This document shows, piece by piece, positions 36,552 through 46,689 of a stretch of 64,000 bases of DNA. Made by a program: the position numbers and the translations under genes. The stretch spans positions 3,259,403-3,323,402 of the forward strand of contig JARUPZ010000024.1 in NCBI GenBank assembly GCA_031213475.1. The letters are read 5' to 3'. The notes beneath the pieces were generated by a model that was not told where the DNA came from, ran no database searches, and worked only from the letters and a program-made list of their open reading frames with translations. Source of the DNA: Nereocystis luetkeana. Its lineage: Eukaryota; Sar; Phaeophyceae; Laminariales; Laminariaceae. Within the stretch, counting starts at the first letter, position 1. Every line of letters begins with the position of its first letter.

Positions 36552-37109
36552 CTATGAAACCCCCCCGCGCTTTGATGATGTTTCCATGCTGCTCGGTGGC
36601 TCCCACTGGTTGTCTATGTCGTGGGCTCTGTGCCCCACGCGCTCTGTAGGTGCGCCTGCGAGTTCACTGCATGCAATGTTTGTTCGTCTGCGTACACCTA
36701 AAGCATTCATCCTCATGCCTACCTCTGTTGCAACCTCCTCCTGTTCAAATAAGCGTTTCTCTGCTGCCATCTTGCTTTTACCCGTGGTCCTCCGTTCTTC
36801 TTTCTCATCCTTGTTTTTGTTCCAGGCTCTCCTTTCCCCGATGGCCCCCACTGCTGTCCTTCGCAGAATCGCCTCGACGGCCGCTCTCCTCTTCGGCCAG
36901 GCCTGCCGCTCCTCCTGCTCCTCTGCCTTTCGCCTTCCTGGCTTCGTCCTCCTCGACCGTATCTTCTTTTCTTGCGTGTACTGTTTCCTCCAGCTCCGCT
37001 CTGAACTTTCTGATCTTCCTTTCACTTCGCGCTTCCCTCTCTTGCGACGATGACGCGTCCTCGTACTTGTCGGTGATGCTCTTGGCCATAGTTGCGATCG
37101 GAGACCCAC
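36552..37109 (-). pseudogene. Basic, coiled-coil N-terminal frame of the DIRS-like element
   Basis: Two overlapping minus frames (185 and 94 codons) are Lys/Arg/Glu-rich with predicted coiled coil ('ARSERKIRKFRAELEETVHA'). The position, between A1 and RT, is where ORF1 (Gag-like) of DIRS elements lies. No zinc knuckle is visible. Assignment is positional. Confidence 0.4.
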
Positions 37110-37365
37110 ATGCTATATCTCTACTCCCGGCCCGTCGATCTTCTCAACTGTTGTGCTGCTGGTGATGATGATGATGTAGCCCTGCTGCTGTTGCCACTGC
37201 TGTACCGATGACTCTGCGTATATTTGCCCTGAGTGTACGTGCAGCTGTGATCGTGCAGATTAACTCAGAACCACGTATCCCTCCACTGGAACTACACCCC
37301 CCCCCCTCCCCCCACCCCGATTTTTTTTTCTTGACGATTCGCAAACCCCAGACTGTCAGGACAGT
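37091..37365. repeat. PAT-like repeat A1 (outer end)
   Basis: Direct repeat of A2, lying upstream of the element's coding part on the minus strand. It ends about 55 bp before the left LTR-like repeat of the copia element, so the two elements nearly abut. Confidence 0.8.
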
Positions 37366-37420
37366 CTTCTCTACATTGTTCGGAGTTGATGTTAGGTTTT
37401 CTAAGTTGTCTGGTTCTTGC

Positions 37421-37659
37421 TCGTTTGGATCGTTGCAGCAGCGACGCTTTCCAGATGTAGAAGGTGGCATATATCTTCGCAGTAGATATTGTGAATTTGG
37501 CCGTGTGTTCATGAGGAGATATTTCGAGCACTCCGCCCTCGGCTCCGAGCTGCGAGCTAGGCTACGCTCTCTCTCTCTCCTCCTCTGTTCTCTAATACAA
37601 CGACCATTAGGAATGTCGTCAGACCACGTGGGGGTCAGGGCATCCAGGTTTGGACTCTT
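37421..37659. repeat. Copia left LTR-like repeat
   Basis: Shares TCGTTTGGATCGTTGCAGCA, CATATATCTTCGCAG, CCGTGTGTTC, TCTAATACAACGAC and GTCAGGGCATCCAGG with the 40.93 kb copy, in the same order and orientation. Exact LTR ends are not determined. Confidence 0.78.
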
Positions 37660-37812
37660 CGAACACACTAGTGACTTCAACGTTTGAGGTCTGGAACCAA
37701 AGACCAATGATGCCTTCGAGGGGATCGGCAAACGAAGAGCACGATGCTCATGGTGAAATTTCAAGAGCTGAGGCACGAGGTCTAGCCGGCGTTTGAGCAC
37801 AGTCAAGCGTCC

Positions 37813-39010
37813 ATGATGAGCGCCATCAGGGACAGGATGGCCGTGTTCGCGGGGAACGAGGGCCGATCGGAGTCCGGCAGCGCTAAGCGCAGCGCTGTTG
37901 TTGGGCAGATCCCGCGTGGAGCAGTACCCTCTGCTGTGAGAGAGACCCAGGATGCTGTAGGCATGGCACGGGATATTGCGGCAGAACAAGAGAGATTTTT
38001 GCGTGAGGGCGCCTCGCGAGATTGGGAGCAACGGGAGGTGGAGGAGCTGCGGCCAGACCCGCCTGGGAGGACTGGAGAATGGGGGCCTTATCCTAGCGGT
38101 GAGTTGGGTGGTGGATTTGGTCTACCTCTCTCGCGCTATTTAGTATTTAAACATACTTCTGTACCATTGTTTAGCCGGCTGAAACCTGAGTTCAACCCCT
38201 GGACAAGAGGCGCTCGGTATTACGCCAAAGTACGTTGTTTCTTGTCTGCCTTCGTGTCGGATCCACCGCAGTACGTTCCCGTAGGGGAATCGACACAGAA
38301 GATTCGGTGTTTATGGCGAGGAGGGTTAGCCGCGAACGTGTGCACATGCATACACTGGCGTGGAGTTTCCTCTCAACGGCTCTCAAACGCAAGGCCGACA
38401 AGAGAGTACTCTACACAGGCTTATTTCGCCGAGGCAAGCGTGGGACGCTCTCCTTGTGTGGTACGGCCCTACAACGACGGGGGCCAAGTCGGACATCTCT
38501 AGACGCCTTAAAGGTTTTACGATAGCGCCGGGGAGCAACCCGCTTGGAGGAGATGGGCAGGATCGAGGATCTTGCCGCGGAAATGCGCACAGCAGGGATG
38601 TCAGTAGGCGACCGCATGCTGTACACCATATTTATCGACGCTCTGCCTGCGCCGAATACGAGGTGGAGGGTCGGAACCTGGTATCACGTGACAGCATCGG
38701 CCGTGATGACATCATCAAGGCTGTTCGAGAACGGCATCACCACCTTTCTGGAAACGGGAACAAAAGGGGTCCAACGCTGGCCACGCAGGCCATGCTATGT
38801 ACGCCGCCGGTGGCGGTGGTGGCGGTGGTCGCGGGAAAGGTGGAGGCAGTGGCAGAGAAAACGGTGGACGACGAGGACACCATGGACGAGGTTGTAGAGG
38901 CACCAACGAGGACGCTTGGCCGCGGCTTCCGGTGGCGATGGCAACAGCGCCAAAGCCACTAGCGGAAGTACTCCAGTGGGCAATTGTCATAGGTGTGGCA
39001 AGGACGGACA
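37813..39010 (+). pseudogene. gag: Copia Gag with first zinc knuckle
   Basis: Frame 37813-38502 holds an N-terminal part ('SRLKPEFNPWTRGARYYAK'). Frames 38360-38962 and 38544-38897 hold the UBN2-type capsid ('AWDALLVWYGPTTTGAKSDI', then 'IEDLAAEMRTAGMSVGDRM'). The knuckle near 38970-39010 reads C-x2-C-x4-H and the final Cys at the right spacing, but a TAG stop sits between H and C. At least three frameshifts are needed to read the whole. Confidence 0.65.
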
Positions 39011-39089
39011 TTGGTAGAGCGACTGCACGGCAAAGCTATGCAGCCGATGCCCGAGGACGGGGGGCGCTCTGTCGATGCCTCTCCCTCGT

Positions 39090-39600
39090 CCAATAGATCG
39101 ATGCAGTCGATGCAACGGGCGAGGGCACGCTGCTGATGTCTGCCCCTCATCGAAAGAAGAAGCTGTCATGGCGGTGGCGAGCGAGGTTGGGGCAAGGGAC
39201 GGCGACCAAGAACAAGGTACTGTTAAGGCCTCAGCTTTCAAGGCCGAAGAGACAGGCAAGTGCAGCGATGGTTCGAGGGAAGTGCTTGGCAGGTAGGAGA
39301 CGAGGCCTGGAAATGCGATAGTGGTACGTCTACGCACATGACTCCCTAAGCAAGATTGCATGATTACATACCGACAATGTAACCTGAAACTCCGAATCGC
39401 TCACGGATCCACTAGGTCGATCGAAGGTTACTGTGACGTAAGCGTAGTCTTTCGATCCGGAAATGGTCTCGTGCAAGTGCTGCTTACGAACATTGCGCAC
39501 GCGCCGGAACTCCGCTACCATCTATTTTCCCTGCCCACTCTCGTCAAAAACGCTCACAATTGCGAAGGGCGCCCCATGGGGGTTGTAGTCAGGCTCGAAT
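39090..39600 (+). pseudogene. Copia second zinc knuckle and aspartic protease
   Basis: 'CSRCNGRGHAADVC' (about 39096-39137) is a complete Cx2Cx4Hx4C knuckle. About 190 bp later 'WKCDSGTSTHMTP' carries the DSG protease triad, followed at once by a TAA stop. The rest, 'YRQCNLKLRIAHGSTRSIEG' and 'HAPELRYHLFSLPTLVKN', is the C-terminal half of copia proteases. Confidence 0.7.
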
Positions 39601-39639
39601 TAAGACTCAAGAGCTTTTCTCGGCGCACAACTCCCGCCC

Positions 39640-40032
39640 ATTGTATCGTTGTGGGTGGAAGCGTCCCACTGGGTGTGTGACGTCTTGAACCGCACAGCAA
39701 CGACAGCTAGCCCAAAGAGCAAGTCTCCGCATGAGATGTGGCATGATAGCTCCCCCCCGGTAGTACCTCTATATTTTCTCAGGCCTGGCTGCTGCAAGGT
39801 GGAGAGGGAAAACGAGTCACGGGCGAAAGCGCAAGAGTGCGTTTGCGTTGGCCAAGCACCTAGCTACCCCCGAGACTCAATACGAGTACTGACGAGGCAA
39901 TGCACTGTGCTGATCACGCGAAATGTCACCTGGCAACGCGTGCCGCCTGCACCGCCTGCACCGCCTGCCTGTACCTGCCGAGGTGAACAACTCCCTGTCT
40001 ACATAAAAACGGGGGGGGTCCAAGGCACATGA
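39640..40032 (+). pseudogene. Copia integrase C-terminal fragment
   Basis: 'CDVLNRTATTASPKSKSPHE' corresponds to the end of the copia integrase core (normally LNR.PTK....KTPYE), followed by 'FLRPGCCKV' and a Pro-rich tail. The zinc finger and the D,D part of the core are absent: protease-type sequence is followed almost directly by this piece, so an internal deletion of several hundred base pairs is inferred. Confidence 0.65.
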
Positions 40033-40049
40033 CATGGGCGCGTCGGATC

Positions 40050-40735
40050 GGGGTGATGGAGGGGTGGTGGATGAACTGGAAAATTGGTCTGGCTCACTTG
40101 AAGGACCTCGACGTGATGTAGGTTTTGATCTGGAGGCGTTTACGCAGGAGCGCGCACCGCAGGCACCTGCCGCCGGCAAGGCCGGTGACAAAACACTCGA
40201 GACGATGGCTTCGTCTCGAGGGAGCACCGTGGACGCCTCCTCGGTTCCGGCAGTGGGGGCGGAAAGAAACCCAGGCGCAGCATCATCCTACGACACCGGC
40301 CAAGGGAACGGTGAGGATCTTCCCGCGGTCCTGTCGGGGAGGCCAGCACACGAGCTCAGCAGCTGGAGACAGCTCCCCCCGACAATACTGGGCCGGACCC
40401 GGGGTCAAAGCCACCGCCTGGTGGATTAACCTGCTGTTCCCGGGTTGCTTTCGACCCTCCCTGCCGAGATCGAGGAGGCGTCCACGGCGTCCCCTTCAGA
40501 CGAACCCATCGTATCTGCTGTTTTGGCCCTCCCCCTCGGGGCCGAGGAGGCGTCCACGGCACCCCCTTGAGACGAACCCATCGTCTCGGGTGTTTCGTCG
40601 CCGGCCTCGCCGGCGGCAGGTGCCTGTTGTGCGCGCTCCTAGCTCCTGCATTAACGCATCCAGGTCAAAACCCCACGTCACGTCGAGGTCGTTCAAGTGA
40701 GCCAGACCGTCGTCCAGCTCATCCACCATATATAC
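40050..40735. repeat. Large inverted duplication inside the copia remnant
   Basis: Sequence at 40050-40255 (GTGGATGAACTGGAAAATTG through CCGTGGACGCCTCCTCGG) recurs as reverse complement at 40545-40735 with roughly one mismatch in seven. On the minus strand the second arm encodes 'VDELDDGLAHLNDLDVTW', the first arm on plus encodes 'VDELENWSGSLEGPRRDV'. The inner part of the second arm holds a further short repeat (GTGGACGCCTCCTCG twice). Confidence 0.75.
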
Positions 40736-40930
40736 ACACGATCTATCGACAGACGTCGTCCAGCTCATCCACCATGTATATATATATATATATATGCGAT
40801 CTATCGCTGAATATTCCACACGAATTACTGGAATGCATTGTTCGAAATTGTCGTTGGCTGTTCTTAGGTCCTAACATGCCTTGAATGCCTCTCCGGTCTC
40901 GTCACTGCTGTGAAGAGCCAGGGAGGATGT

Positions 40931-41155
40931 TCGTTTGGATCGTTGCAGCAGCGACGGTTCCATGTAGAGGGTTGCGTATATCTTCGCAGGCGTTATTGCG
41001 AATTTTGCCGTGTGTTCGTCAGGAGAGCTCGGGCACTCCGTTCTCCGCACTGACCTAGGCTCCGCTCTCTCTCTCCTCCTATCTCCTCTAATACAACGAC
41101 TATAAAGAGTCTCATCAGACCACGTGGTGGTCAGGGCATCCAGGCTTGGACTCTA
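40931..41155. repeat. Copia right LTR-like repeat
   Basis: Second copy of the repeat, with several small deletions relative to the left one. The divergence suggests an old insertion. Confidence 0.78.
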
Positions 41156-41159
41156 CACA

Positions 41160-43028
41160 CCATTCTCGGGACTGGTATGGCTCGAGTTTATGGGTTTTCG
41201 ATGCGTTTGGTGTTTTCGCAGCGGTGAGATAGCAATTAGGTAATGTAGTGTATTTTTCACTTCCTGTGTTCGGAGTAATAGTCCTGGTACTACTTGTCTC
41301 GGCAAAATATTGCAAGTTTCGGATGATTTTGAACCAACTTGTAGTACGGAATATAGGTACTATTATCGTGATAGCGTGCCGCGACCAGGGAGGCTGGCGG
41401 TCGTGGCCGTCGGTCATAGTCGTACTCGTGTCCCGTGTCTCGTGAGTCTCTGATTAGTCTGGGTGAGAGGAGCAGTGTAATTTGTGTGACAGGAGATTGC
41501 GGCGGGGTTGCTTTTTCCCGATGGGCTAGTAAAAATAACGTCTGGGTCCCTTGCTAGGGTCCTGGGATGAAGGGATGAAATATCCCTTCGCCCACTATAC
41601 TTGGCGCTAGCATTGATCCCTTGTTCTACATCGACTCTTGCGCTTCATGACAAACTCCCGAGCGTTCACCCTTTGCCCCTCGTAACCGAGGCAACCCTCT
41701 TCACGAAGTGATCAACCGCAAGAAGGGTGAGGCAAACAGTTAAAAGGGGAAAAAAGGGGAAAGCAATCATGCCGGCCAACAAACTGAAAATACAAGTTGA
41801 CAGCTGAACACCTGGTGCATGGCCGTGAGAACTGAACTTTCCTGAGAAATAGAGTGCCTGAATCGCCTGCACGCTCCCCAAGGCTCACTCTCTTTCACTC
41901 CCAGGGCATGCGCTTTCGTCTGTTCAGACCGATACGCCACTTGTTCATGCCCAAGAGCCTTTCTTGCGAAAGAAACATCTCCGTCTAACACATCCCCACC
42001 AGTGCAGCCACAACTGCCGAACCCCAGTAGCTTCACGATGGCGCGCTGGGGTGAGAAGGAGAGTCCGTTCTCGTGCTTCGGGCAAATCAGTCGACTCAGA
42101 GTGTGATGTACTTGAGTACGCCTACGGTACTCATGTAATTGAGTATGCCTACGGTACTCATGTAATTGAGTATGACTACGGTACTCATAGTCGCCATATT
42201 TCTATTGACAAATATAATGTCTGCCGCTTCAAAGCACTGTTGTTGCCGATCACCTCGATCAGGCATCAGCGCACGCTGCTCTCAGTTCGTAATCCTCCAT
42301 TCAGAGGGGATGGAGTACTCCTCGTTAAACAAAAAGTGCCCCGAAACCACAAGTGTCACCGACACGTCAAAACTGCTATCACGACTATACGAGAAACACA
42401 ATCTCCTGATCATGCCACTTTCAGTCGCTGCCAAAGCCCTGGCTTCGAGTTGGTGAAGGTTTGCACATACCCTCTTCTTAACGAAAGTGAACGACAAAGA
42501 TGCAAGCAAGGGCAAGCTCAAACCCTTCCGGCGCCCAGGTACTGCGACCTAACGAAACGACGAGCGCAAAGACAAGTACATGCAATTTCACCAACCTTTC
42601 ATGGAATGACGGGCGTGAAACAGTAATCTGCTAGTGTCGTGGTTTTTCCTTCGATACAAGCTACGTTAAGGATGCACCCACAATTTCCTGGGGGTCCTCA
42701 TTTGAAACGTGTGGGCTTGACCCGCTGACCATCCCATGGCCTAGGTCCAAATCGTTTTTTTTGTCTATGAAAAATGAAGATTTTATAGTTCCCTAGCTCA
42801 GGGGCCGTATCAGTCAGAAATATATGTTGCCCAGAAAATTGATATACCTGTCGTAGCACGCGCCCGTTTACACCGCACTTCGAGTGCGTACGTCCCCTAG
42901 CCCTGCAGCCCGGGCTGCCTCGTGCGGCCAGTGCTGTAGTCGTCATTTCCAATCGGCCTATTTCCCCTATCTCTAGGGCCTAAGCGGCTGTTCGTGGCCG
43001 GTCTACTATAGCCCCAAAAGAGCTCAAC
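41160..43028. other. Gene-free stretch
   Basis: A 220-codon plus frame (41964-42626) lacks any recognised motif and includes a 27 bp tandem repeat, so I do not call it. A minus frame of 89 codons (42036-41767) is also unrecognised. Confidence 0.35.
42114..42190. repeat. 27 bp tandem repeat, about 3 units, each with a small palindrome
   Basis: Unit GAGTATGCCTACGGTACTC plus ATGTAATT is repeated at 42114, 42141 and 42168. GAGTA and TACTC within each unit are complementary, so each unit can form a small hairpin. Confidence 0.9.
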
Positions 43029-43029
43029 T

Positions 43030-43118
43030 AACCCTTTTAGTGCTGCAGTCCCGTTCTGGGGACAAACGTATTATGAATTTGAGTGCGTTGCCCCCACGAC
43101 GGGATTGCAGGCTTATAG
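43030..43118. mobile_element. MITE family D, diverged copy
   Basis: The left arm CCCTTTTAGTGCTGCAGTCC matches the 51.4 kb copy; the right arm (CGACGGGATTGCAGG) is partly decayed. The left flank is CTAA where better copies have TTAA. Confidence 0.7.
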
Positions 43119-43119
43119 G

Positions 43120-45105
43120 GCTCAAAACGGGTGCCACGGTGGGGGCGTAGCACCTCGATAGTCTGCGGCTCGCCATTCGAGGACCTCGTTTAGCTCACCC
43201 AAAACCTTCTCACCCCAAAACCGACTTCGATCCATATACATCAAGCTCCACCGGTGAATAACCCCCCCCTGCCAATCGGGTAGCACAACAACCGGGCTTG
43301 TCTCAGTGGGTAGCGGAGGAGTCCCGTCGTTGAAATGTTTTGGCCAAAACATGCTACCCCTCACTCGCAGTGCAACTCATGTTGTCCTATATCGCCACGA
43401 CTGAGGAGCCCCGTCAGTTAGAAGTGTTTCCGCTCAAACATGCCACCCCCAATCGAAACTCCTATCGTGGAACACGTCCAATAAGGCCACAGCTGAGATA
43501 GTGCTCAAGGATCCCCTCCAGTTGGAAATGTTTTGGCATGAGCCTGCTGCCCCCAGTAGCAACCCCTATCGCAGCAGGCGTACGATATTGCCTATATTGC
43601 CACAGCTCAGGAACCCCGTTGGATGCATGCCACGGTAGAGGCGCCCCAGGTTTTTCCTGGGGCCTCCTCACTCGAGGAGCTCGCTGCCCCAGAGCACCAA
43701 CCCAAGTTCTACAAGTTAAAGAAACGTCAACCCGACGAGCCACATGGCCTTAGCAACATCCCGAAAAATGCTGGGAATAAAAGCCATATCGGGTAGCTCT
43801 TCAGGTGAGGGTCTCCACTAGACAGAATACCAAAAGGTAAAAAAAGACACTTCAACCACTATAGAAGCATGCGTCGTCGGTCAGAAACGTTTTTGGCTAA
43901 AACCTGCCACCCCTAATCGCAACCCCGGGGTAGCAGGCGTCCTGTGTTGCCAAACGTTTTCAGCTGGGTTCGAGAACCCAAGCTTCCACTATATAGCAGG
44001 AGTCTGACGAGAGTGACACCAACGAAATGTACGTCTCCAAGGCGTTCAGCGTTCATATTTGCGCAGTGCCGAAATAACGCAAGTCATGTGATTGGGTGGC
44101 TCCTCGGCGGAAGAGCCCCCCCGTCGGTTAGAAACGTTCTGGCAAACGCATCCTACCCCGAGCTGCAACCCCTAGAGTAGTAGCACGCGTGCTTCAATGC
44201 CCCCTGTGGTCAACGGGGTTCGAACCCCCCGACCCTTCTGGTTTATAGCAGAGGCGTTCTACGATAGAGGTTTACCCTGAATTTGATGAGGCTCCTCATT
44301 TAAGGAGCTCGTTACCTCACCCGAAAACTGACTTCAGCAAAAATCAAATTGTATCCCGATGAATAATTCAATGGCCCAAGTATGCAAAAACGTCATTTTT
44401 CGAAACAAGAATGGCATACGGACGAGTTTGGGTTAAGGAGACCCGTCATCCATAAACATTTTAGCGGAAATGTGCTACCTCTATCGTAGAACGGGTCAGC
44501 AGGAGTGACAACGGTGAAACCGATGAGAGTGAAATCTTTAAACGTTTCGCGTCTTATTGACACAACCCCAAAAAGACACGGAGTCATGTACTGGGTATAT
44601 AGCTCGTCGGCCGAAGGGCCCCCCGCCAGTCAGATGTATTTCAGCCAAAATTTTCTACCTCTAAATGCAACCCCTAACGTAACCCGCGTCCTACATTGCC
44701 ACATGATTTCGACAGGGTTCGAACCCTCGACTCTTCCGTTACATAGCAGCAGTGATAAGCGTAACACCAATGAGGATGGCATCTTTTTTTTAAAATGCAT
44801 CATATCGGCACACTGCGAAAATGCACCCAGTCATGTTATTGGGTAACTCACTCCTCTCAGCTGGAGAGCTGAAGAGCCCGTCAGTCAGAAATGCTTTCGA
44901 AAAACAATGTTTGGGCGCCCCCAATTGCAACCCCCAGAGTAGAAAGCGTCTTATCAATTGCCGCGTATATTCGACGGGGTTCGAATCCCCGAACTTCCGT
45001 TGTATTAGCAGGAGTGACCAGACTAGCACTTGTGAAATTGACGTCTTACACGTTTTCCGTTGTTTTTTCACATTGCGAAAATACATCTACTGGCTGTATG
45101 CTTGA
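43120..45105. repeat. Cluster of decayed MITE and tRNA-arm-like repeat units
   Basis: Several units of about 300-350 bp share this order: (C/T)GTC.GTTAGAAA(C/T)GTTTTGGC.AAA, a CTACCCCTAATCGCAACCCCT-like end, GTAGCACGCGTCC, TTGCC, then a GGGTTCGAACCC stem-loop, then TATAGCAGGAGTGAC.A. Clear stem-loops lie at about 43972-43984, 44215-44227, 44714-44726 and 44976-44990. The last one (CGGGGTTCGAATCCCCG) is a perfect 5 bp stem with a 7 nt TTCGAAT loop, as in a tRNA T-arm. No complete tRNA is found. Confidence 0.6.
44251..44497. mobile_element. MITE family A1 inserted in the repeat cluster
   Basis: Ends GCGTTCTACGATAGAGG and CCTCTATCGTAGAACG. It divides a TATAGCAG|GAGTGAC sequence that is continuous in neighbouring units. 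AGCAG occurs directly at both boundaries and may be the target duplication. Confidence 0.88.
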
Positions 45106-45109
45106 TGGC

Positions 45110-46218
45110 CTAGCAAAATTTGCACACGTAGGACAGATCATCTGTGGTTAACTCCCACTTAATGATATAGATCTTCCAGGGCAGATGATCTGTATCATCT
45201 GTTTGATCTAGCTCGTGTTCCCGCGTGGGACCGTGCAATCTGCGAAATATTACAAGGTCTGATTCCATGGGTTGGGCCTGCACCGCAGCATACTTGACCC
45301 GCACGACATCTCGTTCGGAAGGTTATAGTCTACACAATCTAAATTGGTATCTGTACGACTTGGGAACGCTTGCAACCTTCGAACAAACAGAATGTAGGCG
45401 CGGGTTACCTAGCAAAACGTAAAAAACAAACGAACCTCGACGGGCACAGGAAGTGCTGAGCTCGGTTCGCGACAAATCTCAAGCAAGAGGCATGTACTGA
45501 GTGAAGAATGGATGGCAAATATGACGACGGCTTGCCCTGAACGACCCCGGCCGTAACCAACCCACGACAAACAAACAATCGCCACCAAAAAACACCCAAA
45601 ACACCTAAATATACCCCTCATTCGCTAAACGAAGCCTGTGGGGGCCGCTCCAACTACACGTCGTCGAAGCCAACTACGAATACCAAAAATTAAGTACTAC
45701 TATCCCTTATTCGCTAGACGAGTCCTTTAGTGGCAGCTCCGACTACATGCCGTTCAAGCCAACCGCCATCGCCGGAGAGAATCTGATACGGGCCCCCGCT
45801 CGTGTAACGACACAATCATTTTGGTGATTTGGTGTGTGGCCTTTCGAGCGCGTGCCGCGCCTCTGCGATACGTACTGTATGTCTCTTCACGCAGCTTGAG
45901 GCCATGGAAGAAGAGCGAGGTGAACGGGTACGGATACGCTGCTTGCCGTGGCGGTGGCAAACACCACGTACTGCGCGCGACGAACCACAGCCGAGCAGCA
46001 AGAGGAGCCACAGTGTGTGCAGCTCCACCATTATCTATGCTGTCTTTCGCGCGTCGTCACTGCCCTAATTTACATCGGTGACTATTTCGCTAAAACACGA
46101 GGGACCACAATCTCATTCGGTACCACCACCACAACAGCCACAAAACAAGAACAAGTCCGCGTTTATGCCTTTAAGTGATGTCTACCTAACACAGTATGCT
46201 CTGTTACAGGTGGCTCCG
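45110..46218. other. 3' flank of the hAT gene, no recognised gene
   Basis: Contains a two-unit repeat at 45613-45768 (CATTCGCTAAACGA.GCCT and GAAGCCAAC shared, period about 90 bp). A polyadenylation signal could not be pinned down. Nothing else is recognised. Confidence 0.4.
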
Positions 46219-46689
46219 TCACGTTCTCCGCCACTCCGCAGGCCCTTTCTCTGCCCCACTCGCGCTGTCGTCTTCGTCACTATCGCTGCCCCCGAAAGGG
46301 AGGAAAGCGTCAACGTTTTGTCCCACATCCGCAGGCCCCCCGGACAAGCCAGCCACCTCTCTCCTCAGAGCTGGATCTCGGAGCCGGATGGGAATGGAGT
46401 CTTCAAAGTCTTCGCTGCTTAGCGCGGGAATGTTCGTTGGGATGAGGCCGTACGCCCCATGCAGAAACATGGTCATCTCCACGTACGCGGAATCCAAAGG
46501 CCGGCGCTGACCACCGCTGATGAGGTTTCCAGCGTCGCCAAAGTCGCGATCCAAGACTGCAGCCGTTGCTGGCGCGCCCAAAACGCCGCGAGCTACCTCG
46601 CTGATTTCTCTGAAGGTTTGTCTCCCGTACGTCCGCCAGAACACCGCTAGCCCTTCCCCGTCGGTAACGTTTCTCAGTGTTTTTGGGAT
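46219..46689 (-). CDS. hAT transposase exon F (dimerisation region and stop)
   Basis: Acceptor CATGTAG|ATC, stop TGA at 46221-46219. It encodes 'VFWRTYGRQTFREISEVARG', 'LGAPATAAVLDRDFGDAG' and 'RPLDSAYVEMTMFLHGAYG', the hATC pattern (p.L...A..iL..pasSa..ER.FS.aG, then R..l....ve.l.fl). An acidic tail with 'GGSDSDEDDSASG' ends the protein. Confidence 0.83.
   Translation of the reverse strand: MPKTLRNVTDGEGLAVFWRTYGRQTFREISEVARGVLGAPATAAVLDRDFGDAGNLISGGQRRPLDSAYVEMTMFLHGAYGLIPTNIPALSSEDFEDSIPIRLRDPALRREVAGLSGGPADVGQNVDAFLPFGGSDSDEDDSASGAEKGPAEWRRT

Larger units (their letters stand above)
33234..37365 (-). mobile_element. DIRS-group (PAT-like) retrotransposon with split direct repeats
   Basis: On the minus strand the order is repeat A1 (37365-37091), a basic coiled-coil N-terminal frame, RT (36480-35820), RNase H (35671-35240), tyrosine recombinase (35100-34100), then repeats B1 (33990-33806), A2 (33800-33502) and B2 (33425-33234). 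RT-RNase H-tyrosine recombinase is the DIRS gene set, and A1-ORFs-B1-A2-B2 is the split-direct-repeat layout known from PAT and Ngaro elements. These elements integrate through a recombinase instead of a DDE integrase, so they make no target-site duplication. Frameshifts, a stop in the recombinase and an RT that appears to lack its N-terminal part show the copy is dead. Confidence 0.75.
37421..41155 (+). mobile_element. Ty1/copia retrotransposon remnant
   Basis: Between two direct repeats (37421-37659 and 40931-41155) the plus strand carries copia-type Gag (37810-38800), two zinc knuckles (38970-39010 and 39098-39140), an aspartic protease active site (39333-39362), protease C-terminal part (to about 39560) and a C-terminal integrase piece (39640-39960). 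The integrase zinc finger and core, RT and RNase H are missing. After integrase there is an inverted duplication (40050-40735). Stops and frameshifts occur throughout. Confidence 0.75.

Noticed and set aside
42114..42190. CRISPR-like array
   Set aside because: Units are contiguous, with no unique spacers, and the genome is eukaryotic.
41964..42626. 220-codon plus frame
   Set aside because: It spans the 27 bp tandem repeat and has no recognisable motif.
44976..44990. Functional tRNA from the perfect T-arm
   Set aside because: No D-arm, anticodon arm or acceptor stem can be built around it.
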